Source of the DNA: Plakobranchus ocellatus
Lineage: Eukaryota; Mollusca; Gastropoda; Plakobranchidae
DNA: 35,851 nucleotides
Direction of reading: 5' to 3'
Assembly (NCBI GenBank): GCA_019648995.1
Contig: BLXT01005227.1
Location: 382,186 to 418,036 of the forward strand
Made by a program: the position numbers and the translations under genes. Positions 20,858 to 33,525 of this stretch are shown here, in pieces. The first letter of the stretch is position 1; every line of letters starts with the position of its first letter. The notes under the pieces were generated by a model. That model did no database searches. It was not told the origin of the DNA and saw only the letters and a list, made by a program, of their open reading frames with translations.

Positions 20858-23800
20858 GTGAGAGAGAAAGTATGAAATCATCAAAATCTGAAATCTGCAT
20901 CAGCACTTCACTAGTCATATGGCCAAAGGCTGCAAATTGTCAATAAGAATATTACATATTATCTTAGGGCAGCTTAAAATTAGAACATTATATTTACAAT
21001 AAAGGTTAACTTGTGTAGAATTAGGTTATCTCAGTTCTAGATAGAGACATCAAAATGCTTTTCAGGCCATCTATATGAAAGAAAAACTTCGTGTCTCAAC
21101 ATCTGAACTAAGATTCATGCCATATCCAACTCATTAATAAGTCGACCAAAATTTGAGGGGAACTAATGATGATGGATGTAGTGGTGAAAAGATAATTGTA
21201 CTTATTAATTTAAACATATTAAAAATGTTTTTAATTGAAATAATAACACATTAAAGAAAAAAAAGATTGACCTGGCGTCAAATGTGTTGAGGTAAAACAT
21301 TTTAAGCAAGAATTTGTAAAGCACAATGATGTGCAGACGATATAAACTCAATGATATAAAATTGTCTAAAGACCAGTCCAAATGAGTCAGGTGTCACATG
21401 TACGGTAACTCTTGAGAAAAAAAAATTTTTTTTTCCTTCATTGAAGTGCTTTGATCAAAACATTAAAATTTCCCATATCCTGGCTCAGAATCAAAGTAGC
21501 TCTATCCAGTTTTCACCATGTCAAATTTCACAGGATGAATTTTTAGGCCATGCTGATGGCTTGAAATGTTCGAAATGCAACTCCCAATGAATTTGGACTT
21601 ATCTCCAAAACATTTTGACTCTATGACACTCATTATGTAAATAAACTTAACCACTTTAGGCAGCATATTGCATTCCAGATCAAACTGGCTGGTGGATAGC
21701 ATTGTAACTATCCTTTAAAAGTCTAAACACAGTAGACTCTTAGTAAAATAACCTGATAAACAGAATTCCTGCTTAAAATAAACTGATTTTTTTGTCCTCC
21801 ATGCTATTTATATACATGCTTAATTTATCCCTTGATCAAGATATAGCCTGTCAATTGGACCCATAAGGAAAGGACCTTATTCTAGCTTTTTCCTGTACTT
21901 ATTAAGATCATCAGTATAATATGTCAGAACATTCGCTAACTTGCAATAATTATGGAGGGGGAAAAACTTTATAATACTGTATGAGAGACGAGGGTACACA
22001 CAAAATCATTGTTACCAACACATCTCACATTTCAATTGGTACAGGAACTTTACTGTCCTCAAAAACATCTTCATAAAACGAAATAAAATCTTGAGGAATT
22101 AACAGGAAACAAACCACCACATTATATAAAAGTTATTAAAAGCAACATTTTTAGACCCAGGCGAGATGTGATGCCGTACAGACTTCTACCAAGTCTTGGT
22201 GGTTGATTTTGTCCACAACAGCCTTTTAGGCCCTAGCAGGCCAGGGTGTTGAACTTAACCCCTCTACAGAAGGGGCCCTGCAGGTCTCAGGCCAGATTCA
22301 CTTGTTATCAAAACTTGCCCTTTACGTTTTGGACACTATTAGAAAATTCATTCTTGTTAAAACTACCACTTAAAATTTGTTTGAAGTTGAGTATTTTCAT
22401 CCCTCCTGCTCTATTTTTAGAGCCATGCTTCACTTAAGTCCAAGAATTTATTCCTTATATTTGCCAATTATATTCCTGCTGTTAGTTTTCGATAACTATA
22501 CACCCCTTTGTGTGTGCCTCTCTTGGAATGACCAGGAGAAATAACAGTGTTCTCCACAATGGAATCACAATGTTCCACTCTTGAATGCTTATTGACCATC
22601 CCACCCAACTAGAGTTGGACATAGTGTTAGAGGTACAGCTGACTCTCTTTTGCTCATGCTGAGAAAAGGGTGAGCTTGACCAATAAGAAGTGGGGCTCAC
22701 TTGAAACTAAATAACACCAAGAATACATGCAACTGGGATAGGGAATTATCAAGACCTAATGTTCTGAATGGACCAAGTAAATGGATCTCAGATTTGCGTA
22801 AATCTTTTACTTTTTGCATTAAAAATAACAGCACCAAGAAGCACATAGCTAAGATGAGTTTCATGTTGTTGCATCTAAATCTACTGCTGGTTCATTGTCT
22901 TTACAAAACAATAGAAACCTGTAAAACAAAGACAAATTACTAGACGATTACCTACCATGTGCTGCCTTTCTCTTTCAAGGCGCAATTTTCTGAGAGCATT
23001 TAATGGTTAAATTACTAGTTTATGAAAACTTCACACCCATACAATTTATCAACAGTTTTGAAAACTTGGGTTATCAAAAAAGAATTATAACACCTGAGGA
23101 GAAAAAAGCCAATAGTACGTGAATACGAAATAAAAAAAATAAGAAAATGTCTCAAATGAAAACAACGCACACACATACACAATACGCCATTTATAGATAT
23201 GAGGTTATAAGTTACACCACTGCAGCAGTTTCTTCAATTCTGAAACAAAAAGGTGAAGATGAAATAACAGTACAAGTGCACCAACTTTAAAACATGTTTG
23301 CACATGCATTTATAATTCTGTGGCTTTTGATACCTTTGCATTTTAATATACATCACAAAAATTTTATTTCAAACATTGGGAAAATTTAAAATTCAGAGAA
23401 ACACTTTAAAACTGAAATGGTAGGGACTGTACATATAATCATGGTAAAACATATTTTTGTTAAGCTAAGGTAGTTTTCAAATACATAAAAAAAATATGGA
23501 GACTTAAGACCTAAATTATTTAGATTTCAATGTTTCTGATTTATCGGCTTTTTACTGCATGATCTTGTATAAGGTTATCAAGACTAAAAGTTGACAAAGA
23601 CCAGACAACATTATATCAAACAAAATATCTTCACAACTCAAATGTATTTGATTCTCAGTTTCTTTTTAAAATGCAATGAAATTCATTTGTTCCAAACTGA
23701 TGTACAAAATTTGTTGAAAAGTTGAGTCTCAGATAAGGATTCAATTAATAGAGAACTGCAGAGTAATTATTAAGTAAGAAGTTCATTTCTCTACCAAGAG

Positions 23801-24065
23801 TTGAATTTGCCCTTTAAAATAAAGATCCCACTGAAAGCTGTCTTGATTGATAGCATAGAAGAAAAGGCTAGAGAGGAGGATTTTTTAAAATTTAGATGTC
23901 GCTATTCTTTAAAATTCATGCACCCAAGGGCTCAATTCTTATTAAAGCATGAGGCCATGAGATGTAGTCTACATGTAGAAGTCTAGATGTAAAATGCACA
24001 CAAACCCTTTGAGAAATGCAGCTAGCTATTACATTAGTAAGTTTTGGAAATAAACCCTGAAGATA

Positions 24066-24395
24066 ATGTTATGGCAAGATGAGCAATTCATGACGCCACT
24101 TAGAGTGAGAAATATTGTTCAGGAGTTAGGTTTGCACCATGTATACAAGTGGATTATTTATATATTAAGCCCTCACTCAAAAGGTGTTTCAATTCAGTCA
24201 GGCTGCAGCCAATTAAAAAGCTCCATTGTTTTGTGGCTTTACAGCTACACGATCTCCGCCTTGTCAGCCCTCATCAAGCTGGAAGTATTTGGCAGGCCCA
24301 ATCATGCAAAGGGAAAGTCCCTACAGATTGAGGACAAGTTTACTACTAATTTCTGTATCATCAATGCCCCCTGCGTGTTTGATTTGCGAATATAG
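24066..24395 (+). other. Unassigned 109-codon open frame in a G+C-richer patch
   Basis: An ATG frame runs for 109 codons. The second half has balanced amino-acid use (for example SALSALIKLEVFGRPNHAKG and IEDKFTTNFCIINAPCVFDL), unlike the low-complexity frames around it. Another frame is also open across the same bases. There is no recognised domain and no nearby poly(A) signal or splice support. It may be a small gene, an exon, old transposon remains or chance. Confidence 0.2.
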
Positions 24396-27300
24396 CCTAG
24401 CTGTGTTTTTGAGCTTTGGCTTTTAGGCACAAACTCAAACCCATCCTAGAAAGCTGCCTGCAAATTTCAGGGCATGCTGGTCATGGGCCTCATATGCCCC
24501 AAAGGGATAAATTTGGATAACAGGCTATATGCTATGAACAACCCAAATATTTATAGTTCCACAAAATGAATTTAGCACAGGAAACACAATTTATAGATAC
24601 ATAGATAAGATCCTATTCTAAAACCATTTATAATTTATCAACAATCAGAAACACTGAAAACTCTAAGCCTTTGTACACTTTCTTGAGAGAAGTGATCTTT
24701 AGACTGGCAGACCATATTTACTTCATTATATGCAATACTATGATTATTCTTCATTAATAGTTTGTTTTTTAATTCAGTTTTGTGCTCGGCAAGGGCAAGT
24801 GGATTTCACAAGGTCCACTTATACTGCTTGCATTCTTATGTGGAAAAAAAAAAAGGAAAGAAATATGACAAACGTAACAAAAAAGCTGACAGCAATATAA
24901 ATTGGTAACGATAAAAATCATGAAAAATAATAAAATCATAATCAAAATGGGATATAGATACACATATAGAGAGAAAAATAAAATAAAATCATACCAAAAT
25001 GTAAGTTTTTAAAGAAAATCAGGTTAATGACTTGGTAAAATAAAATTTGATCAAATGAAAAGTAAAAAAAATCACAAATGTGCAGGTTTGGTCACTACAC
25101 AAATTATTTTACTTCAAAAAAAAAAAAAAGGTAAAAAAAAAAATAAATTTTAAAGTTCATTTTAGGACTATATTTTTTAAAATGATATTCAACTTAACTT
25201 TTCCATGTTTGTGATTACAATGAGATAAACGAGTATCAAATAATTTCAAAGGACGATAATTTTAAGACCTTTTCATACTTTTATAATCCAACACACTCCA
25301 TCAAAAAACAATTACCAGTCTAAAAGCCATTGAATGATCATTGTTTTCAATTCTAGCATTTTATTCCCTGACAAGCATTTCCTGTACTAAGGTTAACCAT
25401 AAAATATAATATAATTGGCCCCCAAATTAGAGTAGAAGAGGAAGTTCCTGATTTTGTTCACCATCAAAAAATATTTCCTTTGAGGTTGTCAATAACAGTG
25501 CTGCACTGCTTCTGAAATGATGAGTCTTCAGCCCCCTTTGGGCCATCACAATGCAAGCTCCATTGGCAATGCTCGTTTTGTTTTGTTAACTTACTACAAA
25601 GGCCCATAGGGAAATTGCAATACCAATACTACCAATCTCACTGCAAGCAGCACACATTCAGAAAAAGGCAGAAAAAAAATAAAAGCATTGTACAAAAAGA
25701 AAACATAAACTGCTGCAACAGTATGGAAAGTCAGTTTTTTTAAGCTGTAGGGAGAAATCGTTCATTAGAAATTTCAAACTTACGAAAGACATAGTGTGTA
25801 CTAACATTAAACGTCAAAAAAAATAATTTTAAAAAAAACAGCCTGGAAGAAGATGGACTTCCGACATCTTTGGCTTTCAACCAGTAATTTACATCTGCAA
25901 CAAACCTGCCAATACTGGAAGGAAAATTAAGGCATTATCATCAGGATCACAAACATGTAATATATAATCAAGTACATTTTGGAATATATTCACATGATTA
26001 GAAGGTCTGCTGCACAAATAAGAAATAGTTGGCTAATGAACACTTTACTCATGTTCAATTGCATATGCTAAATTATTTAACAAGTGAACATAAAAAATCA
26101 AAATGAGCAAGCTTGGGACAAACGGCAGCTTTAACAAGGAACATTTCACAACACACATATGCAATAAATACTGAAGATCCAACAGGCACACAAGACAACA
26201 GTTTGCCTGCAAAAGAAACCAACCACTACAGCATTTTCTTGAGGCATACTTTTCCCCAAGTAAAATATTTTCTTTTGCTAAGTTTACAATCAACATACAG
26301 ACTCACATCTTGAGTGCCTCCAGTGTACACACATTCAATCACATTACTATGGACTCTATCATTTAGCCAGTTTTTTTTTTCATAAAGAAAACCTAATCAA
26401 AATTATGCACTAAAATCCTAAAAGAAGATAAATTGTATTGTCTTTCACTTGCTGACAGCCTGTATCTTTAAAAAATCCTTTAAATTTCATTTTAATTGTG
26501 TCTTAGTCTTACCTGATCCGATACAAGAAGGAAGTCGAAAGAAATTCACATTAATTTTTCATAAGTCATAATTTTCTTTGAAGTGTGAAAATGAAATTTT
26601 CATCACAAATCCCTTCTGCAACTTGAGCACAATAACTATTCAAAATTCATTTTTAAAAAATCATTGTTTTACATTTTACACTAGCACACTAAAGAAGGCT
26701 TACTTGAATAGTCTGAATAATTCTCAAAAATAATGAACAATCTATTTATCTCCCTTTACTTCATACAATGCCTTGTAGGAACAAAATCAAGGAGTGAAAA
26801 TGGAAATGAGACATAATTTGTGCCCTTTATCATCATACGAAGATAAACGTTCTTTTAAAGTTAAATTTTATCTGCTTCAAGCAAAACGCAAAACTCTCTC
26901 TTAAAAATTACATAGATGGGAGCAATTAGATTCTGTTTGTAATGGTCCTACCACTAATTAGCTATCACACGAAGCAGACAAATTCAAGTCTACATCTTCG
27001 ATACTACTACATTTTTACTTTAAAGCTTATGCTATATAATAAAGTACAGGTGAATTTGACAACAAATCATTCATTACCGAAAAGAAAGTTTTTAAAATTT
27101 CTTTTTTCTTCTTTGTTTAAACTTTTTTAAAGTTCTGTTCATTGCATTTATTTGTCCTTTTGCTCCATTTTCGTCAAAATCTGAAACTCATACTTTGCTT
27201 AAAAAATTTTTTAAAAAAAAGACAAAATAATACTGTTCTTGCCACAAAACATCTTTCAATATAATCTACATATAATTATTTTTTCTTTACAGGAGACAGA

Positions 27301-30300
27301 AAAAGAGAAAAGAAATCTAGAATAACATCAGGACTTCGATAATGATAAACTTAATAACCCAATTTTCCTATACTAATCTATTCATAAATTGACAAGATCT
27401 AAGCTTCTTCTATCCACACAAACTTTTTAATACATTTTTAAATTCCTGTCAACTCACAACTAAAATCTGAAAGGTCATCATCCTCTCTTCATGGAGAAAT
27501 AAAAACAATCTGGCTTTAGGAAATTAGAGAATAAAAAGATAGGCTTTTTCAAGAGAATGGACTACTTTAAATTGTTTACTTGTAAAAAAAAAAATGAAAC
27601 AAAATTTCACCTCAAAAGTCTTAAACTCCTACAATTTAAAAAATTGATGGTGTAGATCACAAACCAGCCAGCTAGGAAAAGTATCCATAGCAAAGTAGCG
27701 AACTCATCCCTTATTAAAGGTCTTAAACCTGAAACCGAAGCCACAAATTATATTATCATCAATTACTGCATGATGGCACATTTTCATTGTTCAAAGTCAC
27801 CAACTCAATGTTCACTCTATTTCAGATAATCAACTATGTAGCAGATTCCCATTGAAGTGGGTTATTGATTACTGCACTGTTTCAAACCATGTTTGTAATT
27901 TATCTTTTCTCCATATGTGGCAGGTTTGCACATTTTTTCATACTAATAAAGAGCTTCAATAGATTTCTTTCTTTTTTCTTCTTTCCTTCAAGAAGTTTGC
28001 CACTTTGTATCAACACCATCAATATATTGAACAAGAAAATCAGTTTAACACACAAAAAATGTGCTGTAGGATAAATATTTTTCTGAGTAATAAAAAATTT
28101 GCCAAAATTGTAAACAACCTGTTTAAAACAGCGGGAAATAAAGAGGTAAGAAAAATTTTTTAATTTGGTATAATGCTTTTTTACAACATTAGGCGCTGAA
28201 ATTAGCAATAAATACCATCTTTGAAAAAGACATTTTTTACAAGGTGGTTCTTTATATTCTATAGTAGTAATTTTAAAATTCGGATACCATTATCTTAATT
28301 TATCTTTCTGACCTCATTTTTATTATATCACCACTAACTCAGCTTTCACTCTGAATTCTAGGACAATCATCCAGTAACAGATCATTAGATGGTATGTAAG
28401 GTTTGGGTTGGAAAATTTATATTGAATAGTATAATGCCTAGCAGAGACGTACAATTCACACATATGAAATACCTTTGTATAAAGAATAACAAAATTAAAA
28501 ATTTTGAATACAAGAATCTTTGTAAAGTTTGATCAACTGTGAAAATTATATATAGTACAAGATGTCTTGTCTCTAGCAGTTTAGTTTGATAGATTTAGAG
28601 AAAAGCCTCCAAATATATCTGGAAATTGCTCTGACCAGGAGTAAAGAAAAGTTATTTTTTACCGTAAAGCACACAGAGAGCATGGGAATCCTAAAAAGTC
28701 ATCCACAAATTTTTGTAAACTTAAAAGCAAAGGTGAGTAATTCAAGCAAATGTGAATGCCCAGGATGTAAAAACACATCCCAAGTATCACAAAATTCACA
28801 TTTATTGCAAAAATGTCAGAATAATTTACTAAAACGAGTCCAGTTGTTAAAACAATATACATTCTTAATGACAAAAAAGAGAATTTTAAAAGGATTTAGT
28901 ATTTGCAGCACCCTAAAAGCAAGATATTTATGAAAGATTTGAAATGCCAAGAAAAGGATGCAAAGATGTAGTTTTTAAGGAGGATACTGAAGACCTCTTG
29001 AAAGGAAAAGAAAACCTATCAAATAAACAGTTTCACAGACACTCGTATCAAGAAAGATGTGAAAATCACACTCGTTCTGAGAAAATATGAATGCGAAAGA
29101 GACGACTTGTTGACAGTGCCATCCCAAAGGGCAACTGGGAAAGACTGAAATGGTAACTGTTTCCTAACAGCAAGAGTGTAGAAACATGATTGCATGAGCC
29201 TACTTTAGATAAATCCCATTGGAAGAATATGACATTGGCAATACTCAAAATGGATATCACATGAACTTCTGAGAGGGAATATTAAAAATGTTATAATTCT
29301 CACTGACTTGGGTAACCAAAAAAGGTGTTCCAATATTTTACACATCTTTGCAACATGCATAAATTTTTGTTTGTTTGTTGTTATTTTTTTAATAATAAAT
29401 TATGAAAGTATTTTGTATAAAAATATGTCTCTATTATACAGTAAATCACTTTCAACTTCCAAACACTCGCACAGAAATTCCCAACGTTGTCTCTTGATGA
29501 CAGTTGTTTTTGATTATTAACAGTCAAAACAGTAAGTGGCTATACAAAACTGCACGATGAAGCTAGCTCTTCAGTTTTTTGTAACAGGTAAGAAGTTAAA
29601 TTCAGTAGACTAATATGAGCATCATTTGAAAGGCTGACCAAATATACTCAAGATTCAAACTGACAGAGTTAATGAAAGGGCTAGCGTGAATTTTACATCT
29701 TCTTCCCCTGGCTTTTTTCCTCAAAACCAGTTCATACAAATAAGCTTGAATAATTACAACTTCATTTTTAAAGGCAAAACATTAAAGATGAAGAACATTA
29801 GTCACTTCTACTTTATATGTAGTGGATAGCATACAACTGTTTGAGAGATATATCATCACTTACTTCTAAGCTACAGTAGCAGTCCTAAGCAGCATATAGA
29901 TTGGTTCTGATATAAATCTGTCCTTCTCAGGATGATTCATGCAAAGCCAGTTGCCTGCAAATTTCCATTTTGTCTGACAATTTTTTTTCAACATACAAAT
30001 AACAATAAAGCAAACCTTAATACAATGTAGCCTACCTTGTCTCATAAATATTGTTATCGAATTGAGCAATTCTTTGTTCCAATGTATTGGTAAAGCATGT
30101 TTAAATCACTGCTCTGTATAAATGCGGCATGTTATAGACAGTTTTCTTTCAGAATACTGTTGGAGAATAAATTAATGTAGAAAACAAACCAGTGGCTCGC
30201 CAGTTTTTGACCAACATAAGCATTACTATTTCAACTTACATGCATATCCTTCACAGATTTATTATTTGAATAAAAATGTCAAAAACTCAGTCATTTTATA

Positions 30301-30739
30301 TCCTCGGACCTTTTGCCTTGCAAAAAAAAAAATAAATAAAATTCCTACCCAGATGATGAAAAAAAATTGAGGAATGAATTCTTTTACACTTAGAAAAGTG
30401 TGCAAAATATTTTAGGATTCATACACTTTGTTGAAAATATCAAATGACTCATGAGACTAATAAGAGAAGTGTTCCCCTTTACCTGTCGCAATAAAAAAAA
30501 CAACCTAAAAGCCATAAAAACTCTTTTCCATTGACCTGAATCTTTTCGTTTTACTCTAACACAAGTTCTCACTCTGAAGATTTCATACACAGCAAACCAT
30601 ACAAATAATCATAGCTTCTCAAAGACATGACATACCACCTTCAGTATTATGTATATAATAGGGATATCATTCTCATTATCCAATAGATTAAGACAGAATG
30701 CTTCAAAATTCAATTTCACTCACTGATCACCAAGAAAAC

Positions 30740-31049
30740 TAAATAAAATATTCTCTCTTTATTGTTTAATTGAGTATCTAATTCATGTGCGATGGTTTCT
30801 GAAGGTGGCAAGTCTAATTCCTTCAAATGGAAATTCAGTGTCAAGTATGCCTGTACCAAGCATGCAGCAAAACAAAACAGAACAGAAATAATTGACAATA
30901 ACATGTATGGCATCAAGGCCTTAGTTGTAGGCATGTCAGGCTAGAGGTGAGGCTAGAGCAGCTTTGAGGAATGTTAACTGTATGTAGGACAACATAGAAA
31001 GATGGCTTGGCAGCAAAAAAGGCCTGCAGGCTACCTGGAGTCTCAACTT
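30740..31049 (-). other. CPSF6: Probable terminal 3' UTR exon of CPSF6
   Basis: On the - strand a strong acceptor (GCAATTTATTTTCCAG, AG at 31050-31051) opens a segment about 310 nt long. It ends just after AATAAA (30758-30763) followed by a T/GT-rich stretch. It lies downstream of three good - strand donors that follow the CPSF6 stop codon, so it is the natural last exon of a spliced 3' UTR. This rests on splice and poly(A) signals alone, with no protein evidence. Confidence 0.5.
30758..30763 (-). terminator. Candidate poly(A) signal of CPSF6
   Basis: AATAAA on the - strand (TTTATT on the + strand). About 10-30 nt downstream the strand reads TTTAGTTTTCTTGGTGATCA, a T- and GT-rich stretch fit for a downstream element. 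Other TTTATT words exist further along, so the end could be elsewhere. Confidence 0.45.
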
Positions 31050-31250
31050 CTGGAAAATAAATTGCAAAAGAGAATTGGACAATTAATAAAAAATAAAAGC
31101 AACCATTAAATTCAGATAAGCATCCATGAAGATACTGATGGTGGTTTTAAGGAAAAAAATACGGTATAACCCTTTTGCACAAAGATACGCATTTTACTAA
31201 ATACAAAAAATGAGCTCTAAACCTACTAAGATTTTCATATGCTCACTTAC

Positions 31251-31507
31251 CTTGTGTGAAACAGTATGGGCTCATGTTTTTTTTGTTCCTTCTTCTCTTG
31301 GTTTGTAATTTTTAAGCATCCAAAAATTTAACATCTCTCACAAATCCAATGTTAGGTTGAGATCCGCTCCTTGAAGCTCAAGACTTGGAAAACTTTCTGG
31401 CAAAATCTATTTTCTGAGACATTTCTTTTTACATCCGCTCCCAAGAAAATCCACGCTTATTCTTGAGGACAGATATTGAACATAAACTTTGCAACTTACC
31501 TTCAGAT
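31251..31507 (-). other. CPSF6: Candidate alternative exon in the CPSF6 3' UTR (257 nt, or 8-nt short form)
   Basis: A pyrimidine-rich acceptor (TTTTTATATTTCAG, AG at 31508-31509) is followed after only 8 nt (ATCTGAAG) by a consensus donor GTAAGT at 31494-31499. A second consensus donor, ACAAG|GTAAGT, has its GT at 31249-31250. Reading from the acceptor to the second donor gives a 257-nt exon; using the first donor gives an 8-nt microexon. GGAGCGGAT occurs twice inside, and a GAAGAAGGAA purine stretch lies near the distal donor. The sites are seen; their use is inferred. Confidence 0.4.
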
Positions 31508-31571
31508 CTGAAATATAAAAAGTGCTTGTAGTTAAATTTCATTAAGTTTGAATTCAAACAGTCAATGACTC

Positions 31572-31573
31572 AC
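31572..31573 (-). other. CPSF6: Splice donor in the CPSF6 3' UTR
   Basis: On the - strand CTTACTG|GTGAGT places a near-consensus donor 43 nt after the stop codon. If used with the acceptor at 31050-31051 it removes an intron of about 520 nt. Confidence 0.45.
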
Positions 31574-31616
31574 CAGTAAGAAAATGTTAAAGACATGTCA
31601 AACTGGCTTTTCTTGA

Positions 31617-32001
31617 TTAGTGCCTTCGGCTACTGCTGTATTCCCTCTCCCGATCTCGCTCAGCTCGCTCCCTGTCAACGCGTTCACGATCTAGTCGTTC
31701 TCGGTCTGCTCTTTCGCGTTCACCTCTTTCTCGTTCAGCACGTTCCCTGTCACCTCTCTCCCGCTCTGACCTCTCTCGTTCACGTTCCCTTTCTCCTCTG
31801 TCGCTTCGCTCTGAGCGTTCCCTCTCCCGCTCACGTTCACGGCGTTCATCATAGTGACGTTCACGTTCTCTTTCCCTTGATCTGTCCCTGTAGTCACGAA
31901 GATCCCTCTCCCTTTCCCTGCTGCGAGAGCGGTGGCGAGGTCTTTTATCCAAACGGTCTCGCTCACGCTCTCTTTCTCTGGAACGTGATCTCACTCTACT
32001 T
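31617..32001 (-). CDS. CPSF6: CPSF6 last coding exon: expanded RE/RD/RS domain
   Basis: The acceptor TTTTTCTTTCTTCAG (AG at 32002-32003) and a single base A complete the split Arg codon AG|A. Then 127 codons run to TAA at 31617-31619. The product starts [16 protein letters not shown], holds a less regular part ([30 protein letters not shown]), then long RE and RER-x-(D/E)RE repeats, and ends YSSSRRH. From memory the human RS-like domain is about 70 residues, so this one is longer. The gain lies in the six- to seven-residue repeats near 31630-31800. Confidence 0.9.
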
Positions 32002-33488
32002 CTGAAGAAAGAAAAATAAACAGGCACAAGTTCAAAGCAAAAGTTTCAATATGAAAATAGCGTATGAAATTCATGAGTCCCACAAAAAGCAGAAATATGG
32101 ATAAATATCTCTTCAAAAAAAAAAAAAGAAATCTGTCAATAAATATATCCCAGATGGCTGGGCCAGGAGTGTAAGGTCATGATAAGCATCTTATCACGTA
32201 ATGCAACAGAAAAATTAAGCCTCAAGTCCTTGTCACAATAGATGGAATACTTCTAGAGACTATTCTCCATCAACATCAAGTAATAACAAAACCTTTGGAC
32301 TTCCTCTTGCATGGGATTTTCTTCAAAACATTAAAAAATTTTGACAACTGTGAAAATGGTGACACTTTTGCCACAAAAAGTTTTATGATGGCACTACATA
32401 TGTATGTACAAGACAGGAGCTATGAAGATTGCAAAATCACATAAAAAAAATAATACATGCTTGATACATTCTCAAAAAGGCAATAACCAATCCAGACTTT
32501 CAACATTACTGCCAAAGACAAGGCAGACACTGTAATCTTTATTGTTTTTCGCTTTGGGACTCGCTCACTGTTTCCTTTTGATATTGTTTTATTCATACCT
32601 ATCTAGTTGAGATCATCCAGTTTAGTAAACCAAGAGGAAAAAATTGGTTATTTAGACCCAAATTTTGGTAATAGCAAAAATGCACCCTTACTGATACTAT
32701 TGAATTCTTCTTCTTTTTTTTCCCCCATGAGCAGCGCATGTTAGCACTTATACTTCCCTCTTCATATGTGATCTGTAAATTAAAATTTACAGCTATGATA
32801 CACTATAGTGTTTACATTTAGTAGAATGATCACTACTCTAACTGATGCTCAGGGTACAAGCCCTCTTCAAATGTTCCAGCAATTCTTGCTCCTTCACAGA
32901 ACAGAACAAAGACTTGCTGTCCTTGAGCCACCAAAATTCGAAATGAATCTGGCATTTTCACATTTTTGTAATCTGATGCATTTTTAGTAATAAATACAAA
33001 TTTTTCAAAATACTAGGAAGGAATGGTTTTATTTCATAAAATATTTTAGGTGATGTAACTGTTAAAATCTTTTGACTGGAGATTTCACTTCATGTTCTTA
33101 AAAAAGATACAATGAAATTGTCTGGGTTTGTTGATGCGAGTCAGAGCTGGACCTTTTTCTGTCTTATTACATTAACCGAGTCAATCTTTTGACTTTTAGA
33201 AAGCTAAAAATGTAGGATGATTTCAGTTAATTTAACCTTTCTAAGTGAACATTTTTACCATTAAATCATTACTCATTATTTTAAAAACCTACTGCCATGG
33301 CAACTAAGAACATGCTGCTTTTATCATTATTGTTTAACAATTCTGGGCAGCAAGTTTAAATTGAAAAATACTGCATAATTTTTAAATTAATGCATAGCAA
33401 GCTTTGGGAAGGGCTGATGCTGATCTTTGTTTCCCGACTGCTTCTTAACTATCACTCTCACTCCATTCGCCTCCCTGCCCCCCTTATA

Positions 33489-33525
<37 letters not shown>

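Larger units (their letters stand above)
16681..30739. other. Long AT-rich intergenic interval without a recognised gene
   Basis: About 14 kb with short open frames only, many A/T homopolymers and ACATGTA words. Segments somewhat richer in G+C lie near 20380-20580, 22150-22300, 22480-22720, 24180-24480 and 25490-25640; none gave a protein I can name. A good - strand acceptor (TTTTTTGTTTCAG) sits at 23240-23252 without a clear gene. No tRNA, rRNA or recognisable transposon was seen. Confidence 0.45.

Noticed and set aside
20731..20946. Open frames with Arg/Glu or Ser/Leu runs near 20820
   Set aside because: They are translations of the (GA)n microsatellite.
30480..30512. Possible recursive splice site on the - strand (T run, then GCGACAG|GTAAAG)
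   Set aside because: It lies beyond the proposed CPSF6 poly(A) signal and there is no other evidence of an intron spanning it.
31691..31966. Second - strand frame overlapping the CPSF6 repeat exon
   Set aside because: It is an out-of-frame reading of the same repeats. The in-frame product matches CPSF6 and joins correctly to the upstream exon.
31595..32005. 136-codon + strand open frame rich in Leu, Val, His and Pro
   Set aside because: It is the antisense of the CPSF6 Arg/Glu repeat exon, whose splice sites and homology are clear. Repetitive RE codons leave the opposite strand open automatically.
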